Shown here piece after piece: positions 1-6,513 of a DNA stretch of 22,361 nucleotides. Position 1 is the stretch's first letter. Every line of letters begins with the position of its first letter. The notes beneath the pieces are model-generated. The model worked only from the letters and a program-made list of their open reading frames with translations. It was not told where the DNA came from and did no database searches. The position numbers and the translations under genes are program-made. This DNA comes from JAGPHI01 sp036661035 (GTDB lineage Bacteria > Bacillota > Clostridia > Oscillospirales > Ruminococcaceae), in assembly GCA_036661035.1 (NCBI GenBank), contig JAVWZM010000033.1, positions 1 through 22,361 on the forward strand, written 5' to 3'.

Positions 1-70
1 CTTGACAAAAGGTTGTACACAAAGACAATAATAAGTCAAGTTGCGATACAGATAACAGGATATCAGCCCT

Positions 71-454
71 TTATGTCTCGCTGTCTTCAATATCACTTAT
101 TTTAGATATTATCTCCAGCATATTATCGGTGGCTTTTTTAATTTCCTCCGACATATTATAGTTGTTTCCGTTTATAAAATTAATCTCGCGCGTAAGATGC
201 TCTAGCTCCGCAATGCCTTCTTGCACTGCACGATAACGCTTTGCAAAGCCTATTTTCTGCTCAAGCTCCAGAATAGTACCCTCTCCACGCTTTATGGAAT
301 CTCGCACGCCTTGCCGCGTAATAGAAAAGTTTTCTGCAATTTCGGAAAGAGAAAGATCGTCGTTATAATATTGCTGCATTACCTCGCGCTGTTTATCTGT
401 AAGCACATCGCCGTAAAAATCCAACAAAAACGAAATGTCTAAGTTTTTCGCCAA
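71..454 (-). CDS. ylxM: YlxM-family helix-turn-helix protein (SRP-associated)
   Basis: 127 residues, the usual length of the YlxM/p13 family, which in Gram-positive bacteria is normally encoded next to ffh and is thought to modulate the signal recognition particle. The N-terminal half is a sigma-70 region-4-like helix-turn-helix: a DFYGDVLTDKQREVM segment followed by SLSEIAENFSITRQGVRDSI at about residues 35-54. The C-terminal half is helical and charged. The start is TTG at 454, chosen because an AAGGTGGGGAG ribosome binding site sits 6-7 bases upstream and no ATG fits. The gene has its own consensus promoter and a long inverted repeat in the leader (separate entries). The 70 bases downstream, up to the window edge, do not show an obvious ffh start. 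The family call is confident; the SRP role is taken from the family. Confidence 0.88.
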   Translation of the reverse strand: MAKNLDISFLLDFYGDVLTDKQREVMQQYYNDDLSLSEIAENFSITRQGVRDSIKRGEGTILELEQKIGFAKRYRAVQEGIAELEHLTREINFINGNNYNMSEEIKKATDNMLEIISKISDIEDSET

Positions 455-478
455 TTAATTCTCCCCACCTTCAAAAGC

Positions 479-509
479 ACTAGTGTAAAGCGATTTGCTT
501 TACACTAGT
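479..509 (-). repeat. Perfect 13-bp inverted repeat at the ylxM transcription start
   Basis: ACTAGTGTAAAGC and its exact reverse complement flank a 5-base GATTT loop. It lies just downstream of the perfect promoter, so it would form a hairpin at the very 5' end of the ylxM mRNA, or act as an operator in DNA. There is no T-run after it (GCTTTTGAAGG follows), so it is not a classical terminator. The ribosome binding site begins about 6 bases beyond it. Confidence 0.85.
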
Positions 510-513
510 AGTT

Positions 514-542
514 ATTATAACCTATCATGGTATAAATGTCAA
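514..542 (-). promoter_or_regulatory. Consensus sigma-A promoter of ylxM
   Basis: Read on the minus strand, TTGACA (537-542), a 17-bp spacer and TATAAT (514-519): both hexamers match consensus exactly. Predicted transcription start is near 507, inside the inverted repeat at 479-509. Confidence 0.85.
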
Positions 543-644
543 GATAAAATATCCACATGCCGAAACTTTGCACAATCTTCTTTAAAAAGCACAAATTTTC
601 GTCCACTTTATTACAATATATGATACAATATACTATATAAATAA

Positions 645-706
645 AACAAGGCTAAAGCCTTGTTCATTAAAAACTTATCCTATGTGCGTGCTATCGCGCA
701 TGCACA
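645..706 (+). promoter_or_regulatory. Two hairpins in the leader of the cysteine-synthase-like gene
   Basis: Hairpin 1 (645-664) is AACAAGGC, TAAA loop, GCCTTGTT, a perfect 8-bp stem. Hairpin 2 (683-706) is TGTGCGTGC, 6-base loop, GCATGCACA, nine pairs counting one G-U. An AT-rich promoter-like region lies just upstream (candidates TTACAA-17 bp-TATATA or TTTATT-16 bp-TATACT, between 609 and 638). Neither hairpin is followed by a T-run on the plus strand. On the minus strand hairpin 1 is followed by TTTTATTTAT and would pass as a terminator, but no minus-strand gene lies immediately upstream of it. No T-box or known riboswitch motif is recognisable. Confidence 0.5.
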
Positions 707-733
707 ATTAAAACAAAAAGGGGCGAGGATTTA

Positions 734-1624
734 TTGGAGCATTTAAGCAGTTTTTCAAGGGGCTTATTTAGCTGCCCCATTGTTTCTCTTGATGCATATG
801 CCGCAAGGCACAATATCAGCGGCAAGCTTTCGGCATATCTTAATTTTGGCGGCGTTACAGGCTCGTCTACAGACGCGCTTGCCTATGGCATGCTTTCCCT
901 CGCCAAAGAAAAAGGGCTTTTGGCGGAGGGGCAAGCTGTGGCAGAGGCGTCCGGCGGTAGCTTTGGCATATCCCTTGCCGCCGCTTGCAGCGAGCTTGCG
1001 CACCCATTGTATCTTGTAGTACCTGCAGACATAGACATACAAAAGCGGCTTACCCTAGAGGGCTTTGGCGCAAAGCTTATCACCGAGCTGCCACAGCGCA
1101 GCCGTATGTGCGCCACCGCCGCCGAGCTTGCCAAAAACGTAAATGCATATTATATCAATTATTTTGAAAACGATTTAAACCCCGAATTTCATCGCAGAAT
1201 TACAGGCCCCGCCATTAAAGAGCAAATGGGCGAGGATCTGGACGCCGTAGTAATAGGCGTAGGTAGCGGCGGCACGATAACAGGCGTTGGCGAGCATTTA
1301 AAAGCGTGGCTGCCTGACGTGAAAATTATAGCTGTAGAGCCATACGAAAGCATGGCAATCAGCGGTGGAATTATAGGGCCACACGCCATAAGCGGCATTG
1401 GCGCCGGCTTTGTGCCCGAAAACTACAATCCATATATTGTAGATAAGGTGATAGCCGTTACCAGCATTGCCGCAGGCGATACCGCCAAAGAGCTTTTGCA
1501 TAAAGACGGCATGCCTGCGGGCGCCGCCTCGGGGGCTGTGCTTTGCGCGGCAGAGGAGCTGATGCTTGGTACGCCGGGTTTAAAAAATATACTTTGCATT
1601 TTTACGTCAAGAACAATGCTTTAG
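734..1624 (+). CDS. Cysteine synthase-like protein lacking the PLP lysine (probable pseudoenzyme)
   Basis: 296 residues of fold-type II PLP enzyme, closest to O-acetylserine sulfhydrylase (CysK). Family features are clear: YFENDLNPEFHRRITGP (143-159), the phosphate-binding GVGSGGT (175-181), GIGAGFVPEN (221-230) and the PAGAASGA segment with Ser266, which normally contacts the pyridine nitrogen. Two active-site motifs are changed. GSVKDR, which carries the Schiff-base lysine, reads GSSTDA (43-48) with Thr46 where the Lys belongs. TSGNTG reads SGGSFG (73-78), losing the Asn that binds PLP. The protein also ends abruptly after ILCIFTS; the +1 frame continues to 1655 with a tail (FSRYIAAFLDM) resembling the normal ERYLST-type end, so a late frameshift is possible. 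The TTG start at 734 follows a GGGGCGAGG ribosome binding site. The fold is certain; catalytic activity as a PLP enzyme is doubtful. Confidence 0.8.
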   Translation: MEHLSSFSRGLFSCPIVSLDAYAARHNISGKLSAYLNFGGVTGSSTDALAYGMLSLAKEKGLLAEGQAVAEASGGSFGISLAAACSELAHPLYLVVPADIDIQKRLTLEGFGAKLITELPQRSRMCATAAELAKNVNAYYINYFENDLNPEFHRRITGPAIKEQMGEDLDAVVIGVGSGGTITGVGEHLKAWLPDVKIIAVEPYESMAISGGIIGPHAISGIGAGFVPENYNPYIVDKVIAVTSIAAGDTAKELLHKDGMPAGAASGAVLCAAEELMLGTPGLKNILCIFTSRTML

Positions 1625-1733
1625 CCGATATATAGCAGCTTTCCTTGACATGTAGAATTTTCAAACAAAGTACAAGTTGATATATATTTTGCAAATTTAT
1701 AGCATTTTGCGCCTGTCTTAACGCGATTTTTTA

Positions 1734-1762
1734 TTGCTATCCATGTGAAAAAAGGCTATAAT
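1734..1762 (+). promoter_or_regulatory. Sigma-A promoter of the response regulator operon
   Basis: TTGCTA (1734-1739), 17-bp spacer, TATAAT (1757-1762), with predicted start near 1769 and a short leader to the AAAGAAAGGAC ribosome binding site before the ATG at 1797. I found no convincing pair of LytTR-type direct repeats upstream. Confidence 0.65.
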
Positions 1763-1796
1763 AATTACATTCACTCAACAAAAGAAAGGACAAAGC

Positions 1797-2528
1797 ATGT
1801 TTAATATTTGCCTTTGTGACGACAACGAGCAAGCTCTTAAACAATATGCGGATATCATCTCCAAAATTGGCGCATCTGAAAAGATAGCCTTGCAAATATG
1901 CACCTATTCCAGCGGAGAACAGCTTTTGTTCGAGGCGGACGATGTGCTGTGCAATTTTGATATTGTATATCTGGACATGCTAACGGGAAAGCTGGACGGC
2001 ATCGAAACTGCACGCGCCCTGCGCAACATAGGCTTTGCAGGGCAGATAATTTTCCTTACCTCCAGTAAAGACCATGCCCTTGAGGCGTTCGACGTGATGC
2101 CGCTACATTACATTATAAAGCAAGATACCACCGACGATAAATTTTGCCAAGTATTTTTAAAGGCAATTGCCCTTACTAAAAACCACCAAACCCAATCCTT
2201 TGTGTTTGAAACTCAAGGCAAGGTAAACCGCGTGCCGCTGGAGGATATACTTTATTTCGAGGTGCGTATAAGGCAAGTGTTTTTATACACAGCCACAGAG
2301 CATGTAAGCTTTTATTCGCAAATAGCCGTGGTGGAAAAGCAGCTTGAAAAAAAGTATTTTGTACGCTGTCATCGCTCCTTTGTGGTAAACCTTAAACATA
2401 TTCGCTCCATATCCAACTGTGATATAGAGCTTACCAACGGGCACACATTGCCCATAGGCAGCAAATATTTAAAAGATTTGCGCCATAGCTTTTCAGAATA
2501 TTTAGAAAGCAAATCCGTGATGCTATAG
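1797..2528 (+). CDS. LytTR-family response regulator (AgrA/ComE-like)
   Basis: 243 residues. The N-terminal receiver domain has the acidic pair Asp8-Asp9, phosphoacceptor Asp60 in VYLDM, Thr88 in FLTSS and Lys108 in YIIKQ, so it looks fully phosphorylatable. The C-terminal LytTR DNA-binding domain (about 133-240) includes the motif FVRCHRSFVVNLKHI. Proteins of this build bind direct repeats upstream of target promoters and answer to AgrC-like kinases. Two such kinases follow immediately: the first starts 31 bases downstream. It therefore belongs to a three-gene response-regulator/kinase/kinase operon. Its targets cannot be told from the sequence; the convergent downstream gene is not obviously one of them. 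Confidence 0.93.
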   Translation: MFNICLCDDNEQALKQYADIISKIGASEKIALQICTYSSGEQLLFEADDVLCNFDIVYLDMLTGKLDGIETARALRNIGFAGQIIFLTSSKDHALEAFDVMPLHYIIKQDTTDDKFCQVFLKAIALTKNHQTQSFVFETQGKVNRVPLEDILYFEVRIRQVFLYTATEHVSFYSQIAVVEKQLEKKYFVRCHRSFVVNLKHIRSISNCDIELTNGHTLPIGSKYLKDLRHSFSEYLESKSVML

Positions 2529-2559
2529 CTGCGGATTTACAAATAAGGGGGCGATGCAA

Positions 2560-3930
2560 ATGGGCGATATAATGATATTATACGTTGTTTGTTTCGCTCT
2601 TTATTTATTGTTTTTTGCCGCCATATATAAAAGCCGCGACATATTCGGTACTGGCAAGCCCCTTCGGAATAAGGCATTGTATGTAGTGCAAAGCATAGTG
2701 TTTTCGGCTTTTTTTACTTCCGTTGCCGTTTATAATGTGCATATTTCCATTGCCTATATCATGCTTTTCATTATCGTATTCGCTTGCCTTTTGCTGCTTA
2801 CGCAAGAAAGCGTGCATGTGATATCGGTGAATACAGTATGGATTATGCTTACCTTTATATGCGTGCGTGCTATTGTGGTAACCGCAGTATCCACCTTTAC
2901 GGGCGAAGCCATTATAAACTCTATCCAATTGCCAAAGCTGCGCCTTGAAACTATAATATACAGCCTTGTTATCGTAGTGATAATTATACTTGCTTCGGCA
3001 TATACGCACCGAAAGCTTAACATAGTGCAGACGCTTTTCACACAAAAAAAATATATGGGTTTTATATCTTTTATTGGCAGTATAATGTTTTTTTATCAGG
3101 TATATTGCTCTATGGCGTTTTATTACAGCTTTAATTTAAGATGGTTTTCCTTTGTGCATATGCTTGGGGCGATGCTCACGCTTACAAGCTTTTACGTGAT
3201 ACTTTGGCACTGTATTAAATCCTGCAATTGGATTTTAAAATCCCGCAAATTGCAGCCACTTGAGGCGCTTTTGAAAAGGCAGCTTTTGCACTACCGCGCA
3301 TTTTCTACATATTCTGCCAGTATTCGCACCTTTAAGCACGATTACAACAAGCTTATCGGCGTAATTCGCTCGCTTTTGCAGCATGGCGACGGGCAAAATG
3401 CCCTTGCTCTTTTAGAAGAAATGGATCATTCCATACAGGACGATATCCTTGTGCATAACCAGTTTTCCAACAATATGCTTGTAGACGCCGCTTTGCAAGA
3501 GCTTGCCAACGAATGTATGGCAAGGGGAATTGCTTTCGACGCCAATGTGCTGATACCCACATGGCTTTGCATGCCTCCCCTTGATTTAAACTGCTTGTTT
3601 TCGGCTCTCTGCGCCCAGCTTTCCCACCACTGTGATGCACAAGGCTCCGATTTGCCTGCGCATATTCACATAACCGCCGAGGGAGTAAGCACATGGTTTA
3701 TAATAAGCGCCGAAACAAACACCTCCTCCAATTCGTCATATAGCGAAAGCCAGCTTTTGGATTGGGAAAACGATTTGGAAAACGTAAGCCTTTCTGCAAT
3801 ACAAAACCTTGCTACCGCCTACGGTGGTTTTGCCAATGTGGAAATAGGCGGTGCCGACAAGCTTTTTAAAGTAAAGCTTTATATCAGCTACTCTAAGGCG
3901 CGTGCCGAAGCCGCGGAGGAGATGCTATGA
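2560..3930 (+). CDS. AgrC-like membrane sensor kinase 1: His present, ATP-binding boxes lost
   Basis: 456 residues if started at ATG 2560, which is 8 bases from the AAGGGGG ribosome binding site; the ATG at 2554 is only 2 bases from it. Six to seven membrane segments fill about residues 4-217, then a helical dimerisation domain (about 235-300) with FKHDYNK, in which His260 is the expected phosphoacceptor of the HPK10 (AgrC) type. The region that should be the GHKL ATPase domain aligns without gaps to the next gene but has lost its key residues. The N-box is LDLNCLFSALCAQLSHHC, with Gln353 for the Mg-ATP asparagine and His for the Glu, and the G-box GIGL has become NVSL (408-411). It should accept phosphate but not bind ATP normally. 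It overlaps the next gene by ATGA (3927-3930), pointing to translational coupling. Confidence 0.88.
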   Translation: MGDIMILYVVCFALYLLFFAAIYKSRDIFGTGKPLRNKALYVVQSIVFSAFFTSVAVYNVHISIAYIMLFIIVFACLLLLTQESVHVISVNTVWIMLTFICVRAIVVTAVSTFTGEAIINSIQLPKLRLETIIYSLVIVVIIILASAYTHRKLNIVQTLFTQKKYMGFISFIGSIMFFYQVYCSMAFYYSFNLRWFSFVHMLGAMLTLTSFYVILWHCIKSCNWILKSRKLQPLEALLKRQLLHYRAFSTYSASIRTFKHDYNKLIGVIRSLLQHGDGQNALALLEEMDHSIQDDILVHNQFSNNMLVDAALQELANECMARGIAFDANVLIPTWLCMPPLDLNCLFSALCAQLSHHCDAQGSDLPAHIHITAEGVSTWFIISAETNTSSNSSYSESQLLDWENDLENVSLSAIQNLATAYGGFANVEIGGADKLFKVKLYISYSKARAEAAEEML

Positions 3931-5266
3931 AAAATATTGTTTTTTCAGTATTGACCTCCGCCTTGCATTTTGTGTTTTTTCTTTTAACTCTGTGCTACTA
4001 CAGCCGTTTATTTTCAAAAGCACACAGCTATAAAACAATATGGTGCGTTGTATTTTCTGCGGTTAATATCGCTGTGCTTACCGCTTTGTCTTTTACCGAC
4101 TGCAATATACCTGTCGTTTTTTTCATTAACTTTTTTTTTTTTTGGAATGTATCACAATCTACAAAGGAAATATTTTTGTGCCCTACTGGTACGCCATAAG
4201 CTTAGTGTTTATTTTGTCTGTGGCGCGCGGCATTGTGTCTTCGTTACTTAGCCTTGCGACGCACAGAAGCATTTACACCATGTCGCACACTGCGGAATAT
4301 CTTATTGGCTGCATGTTTTTATCGGGCATATTCGCGCTTATCACTATTTTTCTTTCTGCAAAATGCATCTACACCATGCACAAGCTACGCACGTTGATAT
4401 CTTGCCGCACACAGTTTAAAGTTGTTTGCATTATGCAATCAATATCCATGTTATATCTTTTTTTATTAAGCTTTTCATATCTGTTTGCAGTGGAGCTTAT
4501 GTCCCTTTCTCTGTTTCAGCTTTTAAGCTGCATTTCCGTTTCCCTTACCAACGGCATTTTAATTTATTTTGTTATAAATTTCAGCTTGCAGATAGAGCAA
4601 ACCTTAAAAGCAGAAATTATCGGTGCCCAGCTTGACAGGCAGCTGCGGCATTACGACGCATATCAAAAGCATGTGGAAAGCTTTCGCGTGTTTAAGCGCA
4701 ATTACAATATCACAACGGGTACAGTGCGCCTTAAAATACAAGCCGAGGATTACAGGGGCGCCATAGAGCTTTTAGACCAAGCAGACATACATATGCAAAC
4801 CCTTTCAAACACCCATAAAGAATATTGCAATCACCCACTATTAGACGCCATTTTGCAAGACTGCGCCAATTCCTGCGGTGCAAAGGACATTGAATTTACA
4901 TCTATGATATATATTCCGAAGGGCATTTTATTAAGCGACCTCGACTATTGCCGCATATTTTCAAACCTGTGTGCAAACGCCCTTGAGGCTTGCGCTGTAA
5001 TAAAAGATAATACGCAAAAATACATACATTTTACAAGCTGTGTTTGCAATGGCTATTTGATAATCACCTGCGAAAACCCATATAACGGCACCATACGCTT
5101 TAGGGACGATTTGCCCATTACTATTAAAGAAAATAAAGAGGAACACGGCATCGGGCTTTCCATTGTGAAAAAGCTGACGGAGGACAGCGGTGGCTTTGTA
5201 AGCATAAAAACAGACGCAGGCATATTTAAAATAAGCCTGCATCTGAAAATTGAAAGCACATTATAG
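3927..5266 (+). CDS. AgrC-like membrane sensor kinase 2: ATPase intact, His lost, frame broken at T13
   Basis: The reading frame from ATG 3927 gives 72 residues with about three membrane segments and reaches a run of 13 T (4131-4143). Unshifted, it stops at 4199 after 90 residues. A -1 shift in the run joins it to the frame that continues to 5266, giving 446 residues, close to the 456 of kinase 1 and colinear with it. Numbered on the joined protein, the dimerisation helix aligns gaplessly with kinase 1, but FKHDYN is FKRNYN: Arg258 replaces the phosphoacceptor His and Asn the following Asp. The GHKL domain is good: N-box NLCANALEAC (Asn351, Glu354), CENPYNG, and G-box HGIGL (Gly408, Gly410). 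Without a shift, the 3' part could also start at TTG 4142, but I see no ribosome binding site for it. The break may be phase variation, slippage or a sequencing error. Confidence 0.85.
4131..4143 (+). repeat. 13-T homopolymer inside the kinase 2 coding sequence
   Basis: A run of 13 T follows AAC and precedes GGAATG, at the end of the third membrane segment. One extra T (14), or two fewer (11), would restore the frame of kinase 2. Runs of this length are prone to replication slippage and to RNA polymerase slippage. Confidence 0.95.
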
Positions 5267-5329
5267 CCGACACTTCGACAAAATGCTTCAAATATTAATA
5301 TAGCCATAATATAAATATGTATTGCAAAT

Positions 5330-6511
5330 TTACATAGTGTCCAGCACTTGGCGCATAATGCCAACGCCCTTAATAATATCCTCTTTTGTAGAGGTAGAAA
5401 AATTGAGGCGCATTGTGTTTGACGGTAGGCTGTCGTCTGTAAAAAAGGCATTGCCCGGCACTATGGCAAGCTTGCGCTCAAGGCATTTCTGTATAAAATC
5501 GCGCACATCTATGCCATTGCTTAGCTTTGCCCATATAAACATGCCGCCATAGGGCTTATTATAGCTTATTTCGGGGCAATGGATATTTAATTGTGTCATC
5601 ATAAGTTCTGCTTTATCTTGATACACCTTTCGCAAATGCTGTATGTGGGCGTCTATATCCGTGTTTTGCAAAATTTCTGCGCACACGCGCTGTGCCCACA
5701 CATTGGTATGCACGTCGCTTACTTGCTTTGCCACTACCAGCCTTTGTGAAAGCTCTTTTGCGCACACGCAGTATGCAAGACGCATGGCAGGGCATAATAT
5801 TTTAGAAAAGCTGCCTGCATATATTACGGCGTTTTCTTCGTCCATGCTTTTTATAGGCGGCAGCTCGCTGCCCTCAAAGCGCAATTCGCCATAGGGATCG
5901 TCCTCTAAAATGGGCACATTATATTTTACCGCAAGGGCATATATCGCCCTGCGCTTTTCCATGCTTGTGGTAACGCCTGTTGGGTTTTGAAAATTAGGTA
6001 TGCAATAAAAAAACTTAGGCTTTGGCTTTTGCGCAAACGCTGCCTCTAAAGCCGCTAGGTTTACACCGTCTGCCTCTAACGGCACGCCGCAAAGCACTGC
6101 GCCATAGCTGCGAAAAGCGTTGTATGCGCCCAAAAACGCAGGTTCCTCCACAGCCACTATGTCCCCCTCGTTGCAAAGGCATTTGCACACAAGCTCTAAT
6201 ATTTGTTGGCTGCCCGAGGTGATAATAAGCTCGTCGCCATTTTTAGTAAGCGTATATTTGCGGTTTGCAAAAGCGTTTATCTCCGCACGCACGCTTGGCA
6301 CACCCTCGGTAAGGGAATACTGTAAAACGCTTGTAGCGTCGTTTTGCAATAGCTGTGCCGAAAATTCCGCTATATCCGCCACGGGGAAGCTTTCTGCCGC
6401 AGGGTTTCCGCCGGCAAAGCTGATTAAGGCAGGGTCGCTCATTTGCTTTAATATTTCGCGGATAATAGACGGCTTCATGCCTTTCATTCTGTTTGATATA
6501 TCGTATTGCAC
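5330..6511 (-). CDS. Class I/II PLP aminotransferase (LysN/MocR-aminotransferase-like)
   Basis: 393 residues, full length for the 2-aminoadipate/aromatic-type subgroup of fold-type I aminotransferases. Visible motifs: SFAGGNPAAESFP near the N-terminus, ITSGSQQILEL (97-107), NPTG (176-179), EDDPYGELRF (203-212), the PLP lysine Lys237 in SFSKILCPAMRLAY, and Arg in MRLNFS near the C-terminus for the substrate carboxylate. It lacks the GntR-type DNA-binding domain of MocR regulators, so it should be an enzyme. The substrate is not certain; members act on 2-aminoadipate, branched-chain and aromatic amino acids. The GTG start at 6511 has AAGAGGA about 6 bases upstream and lies 2 bases after the stop of the CDF transporter, so the two are co-transcribed. 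Confidence 0.88.
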   Translation of the reverse strand: MQYDISNRMKGMKPSIIREILKQMSDPALISFAGGNPAAESFPVADIAEFSAQLLQNDATSVLQYSLTEGVPSVRAEINAFANRKYTLTKNGDELIITSGSQQILELVCKCLCNEGDIVAVEEPAFLGAYNAFRSYGAVLCGVPLEADGVNLAALEAAFAQKPKPKFFYCIPNFQNPTGVTTSMEKRRAIYALAVKYNVPILEDDPYGELRFEGSELPPIKSMDEENAVIYAGSFSKILCPAMRLAYCVCAKELSQRLVVAKQVSDVHTNVWAQRVCAEILQNTDIDAHIQHLRKVYQDKAELMMTQLNIHCPEISYNKPYGGMFIWAKLSNGIDVRDFIQKCLERKLAIVPGNAFFTDDSLPSNTMRLNFSTSTKEDIIKGVGIMRQVLDTM

Positions 6512-6513
6512 AC

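Noticed and set aside
1..40. TTGACA at 2-7 as the start of a plus-strand promoter, and the CTTGAC/GTCAAG inverted repeat (1-6, 35-40)
   Set aside because: No acceptable -10 box at the right distance and no plus-strand gene to drive; a 6-bp repeat over 40 bases is expected by chance.
557..640. Plus-strand 27-codon frame (begins MPKLCTIFF), considered as a signal peptide gene for the AgrC-like kinases
   Set aside because: No ribosome binding site, AT-rich random composition, lies before the cysteine-synthase-like gene and overlaps its promoter area.
645..664. Minus-strand rho-independent terminator
   Set aside because: On the minus strand it has a good stem and T-rich tail, but no minus-strand gene lies just upstream of it, so I list it only as a leader hairpin of the plus-strand gene.
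541..733. Possible T-box or sulfur-related riboswitch upstream of the cysteine-synthase-like gene
   Set aside because: No TGGNACCGCG-like T-box antiterminator sequence, no SAM-riboswitch core and no proper plus-strand terminator; only two simple hairpins.
5267..5329. Terminator between kinase 2 and the convergent aminotransferase gene
   Set aside because: Only short AT-rich palindromes such as ATATTAATAT are present; no G/C stem followed by a T-run on either strand.
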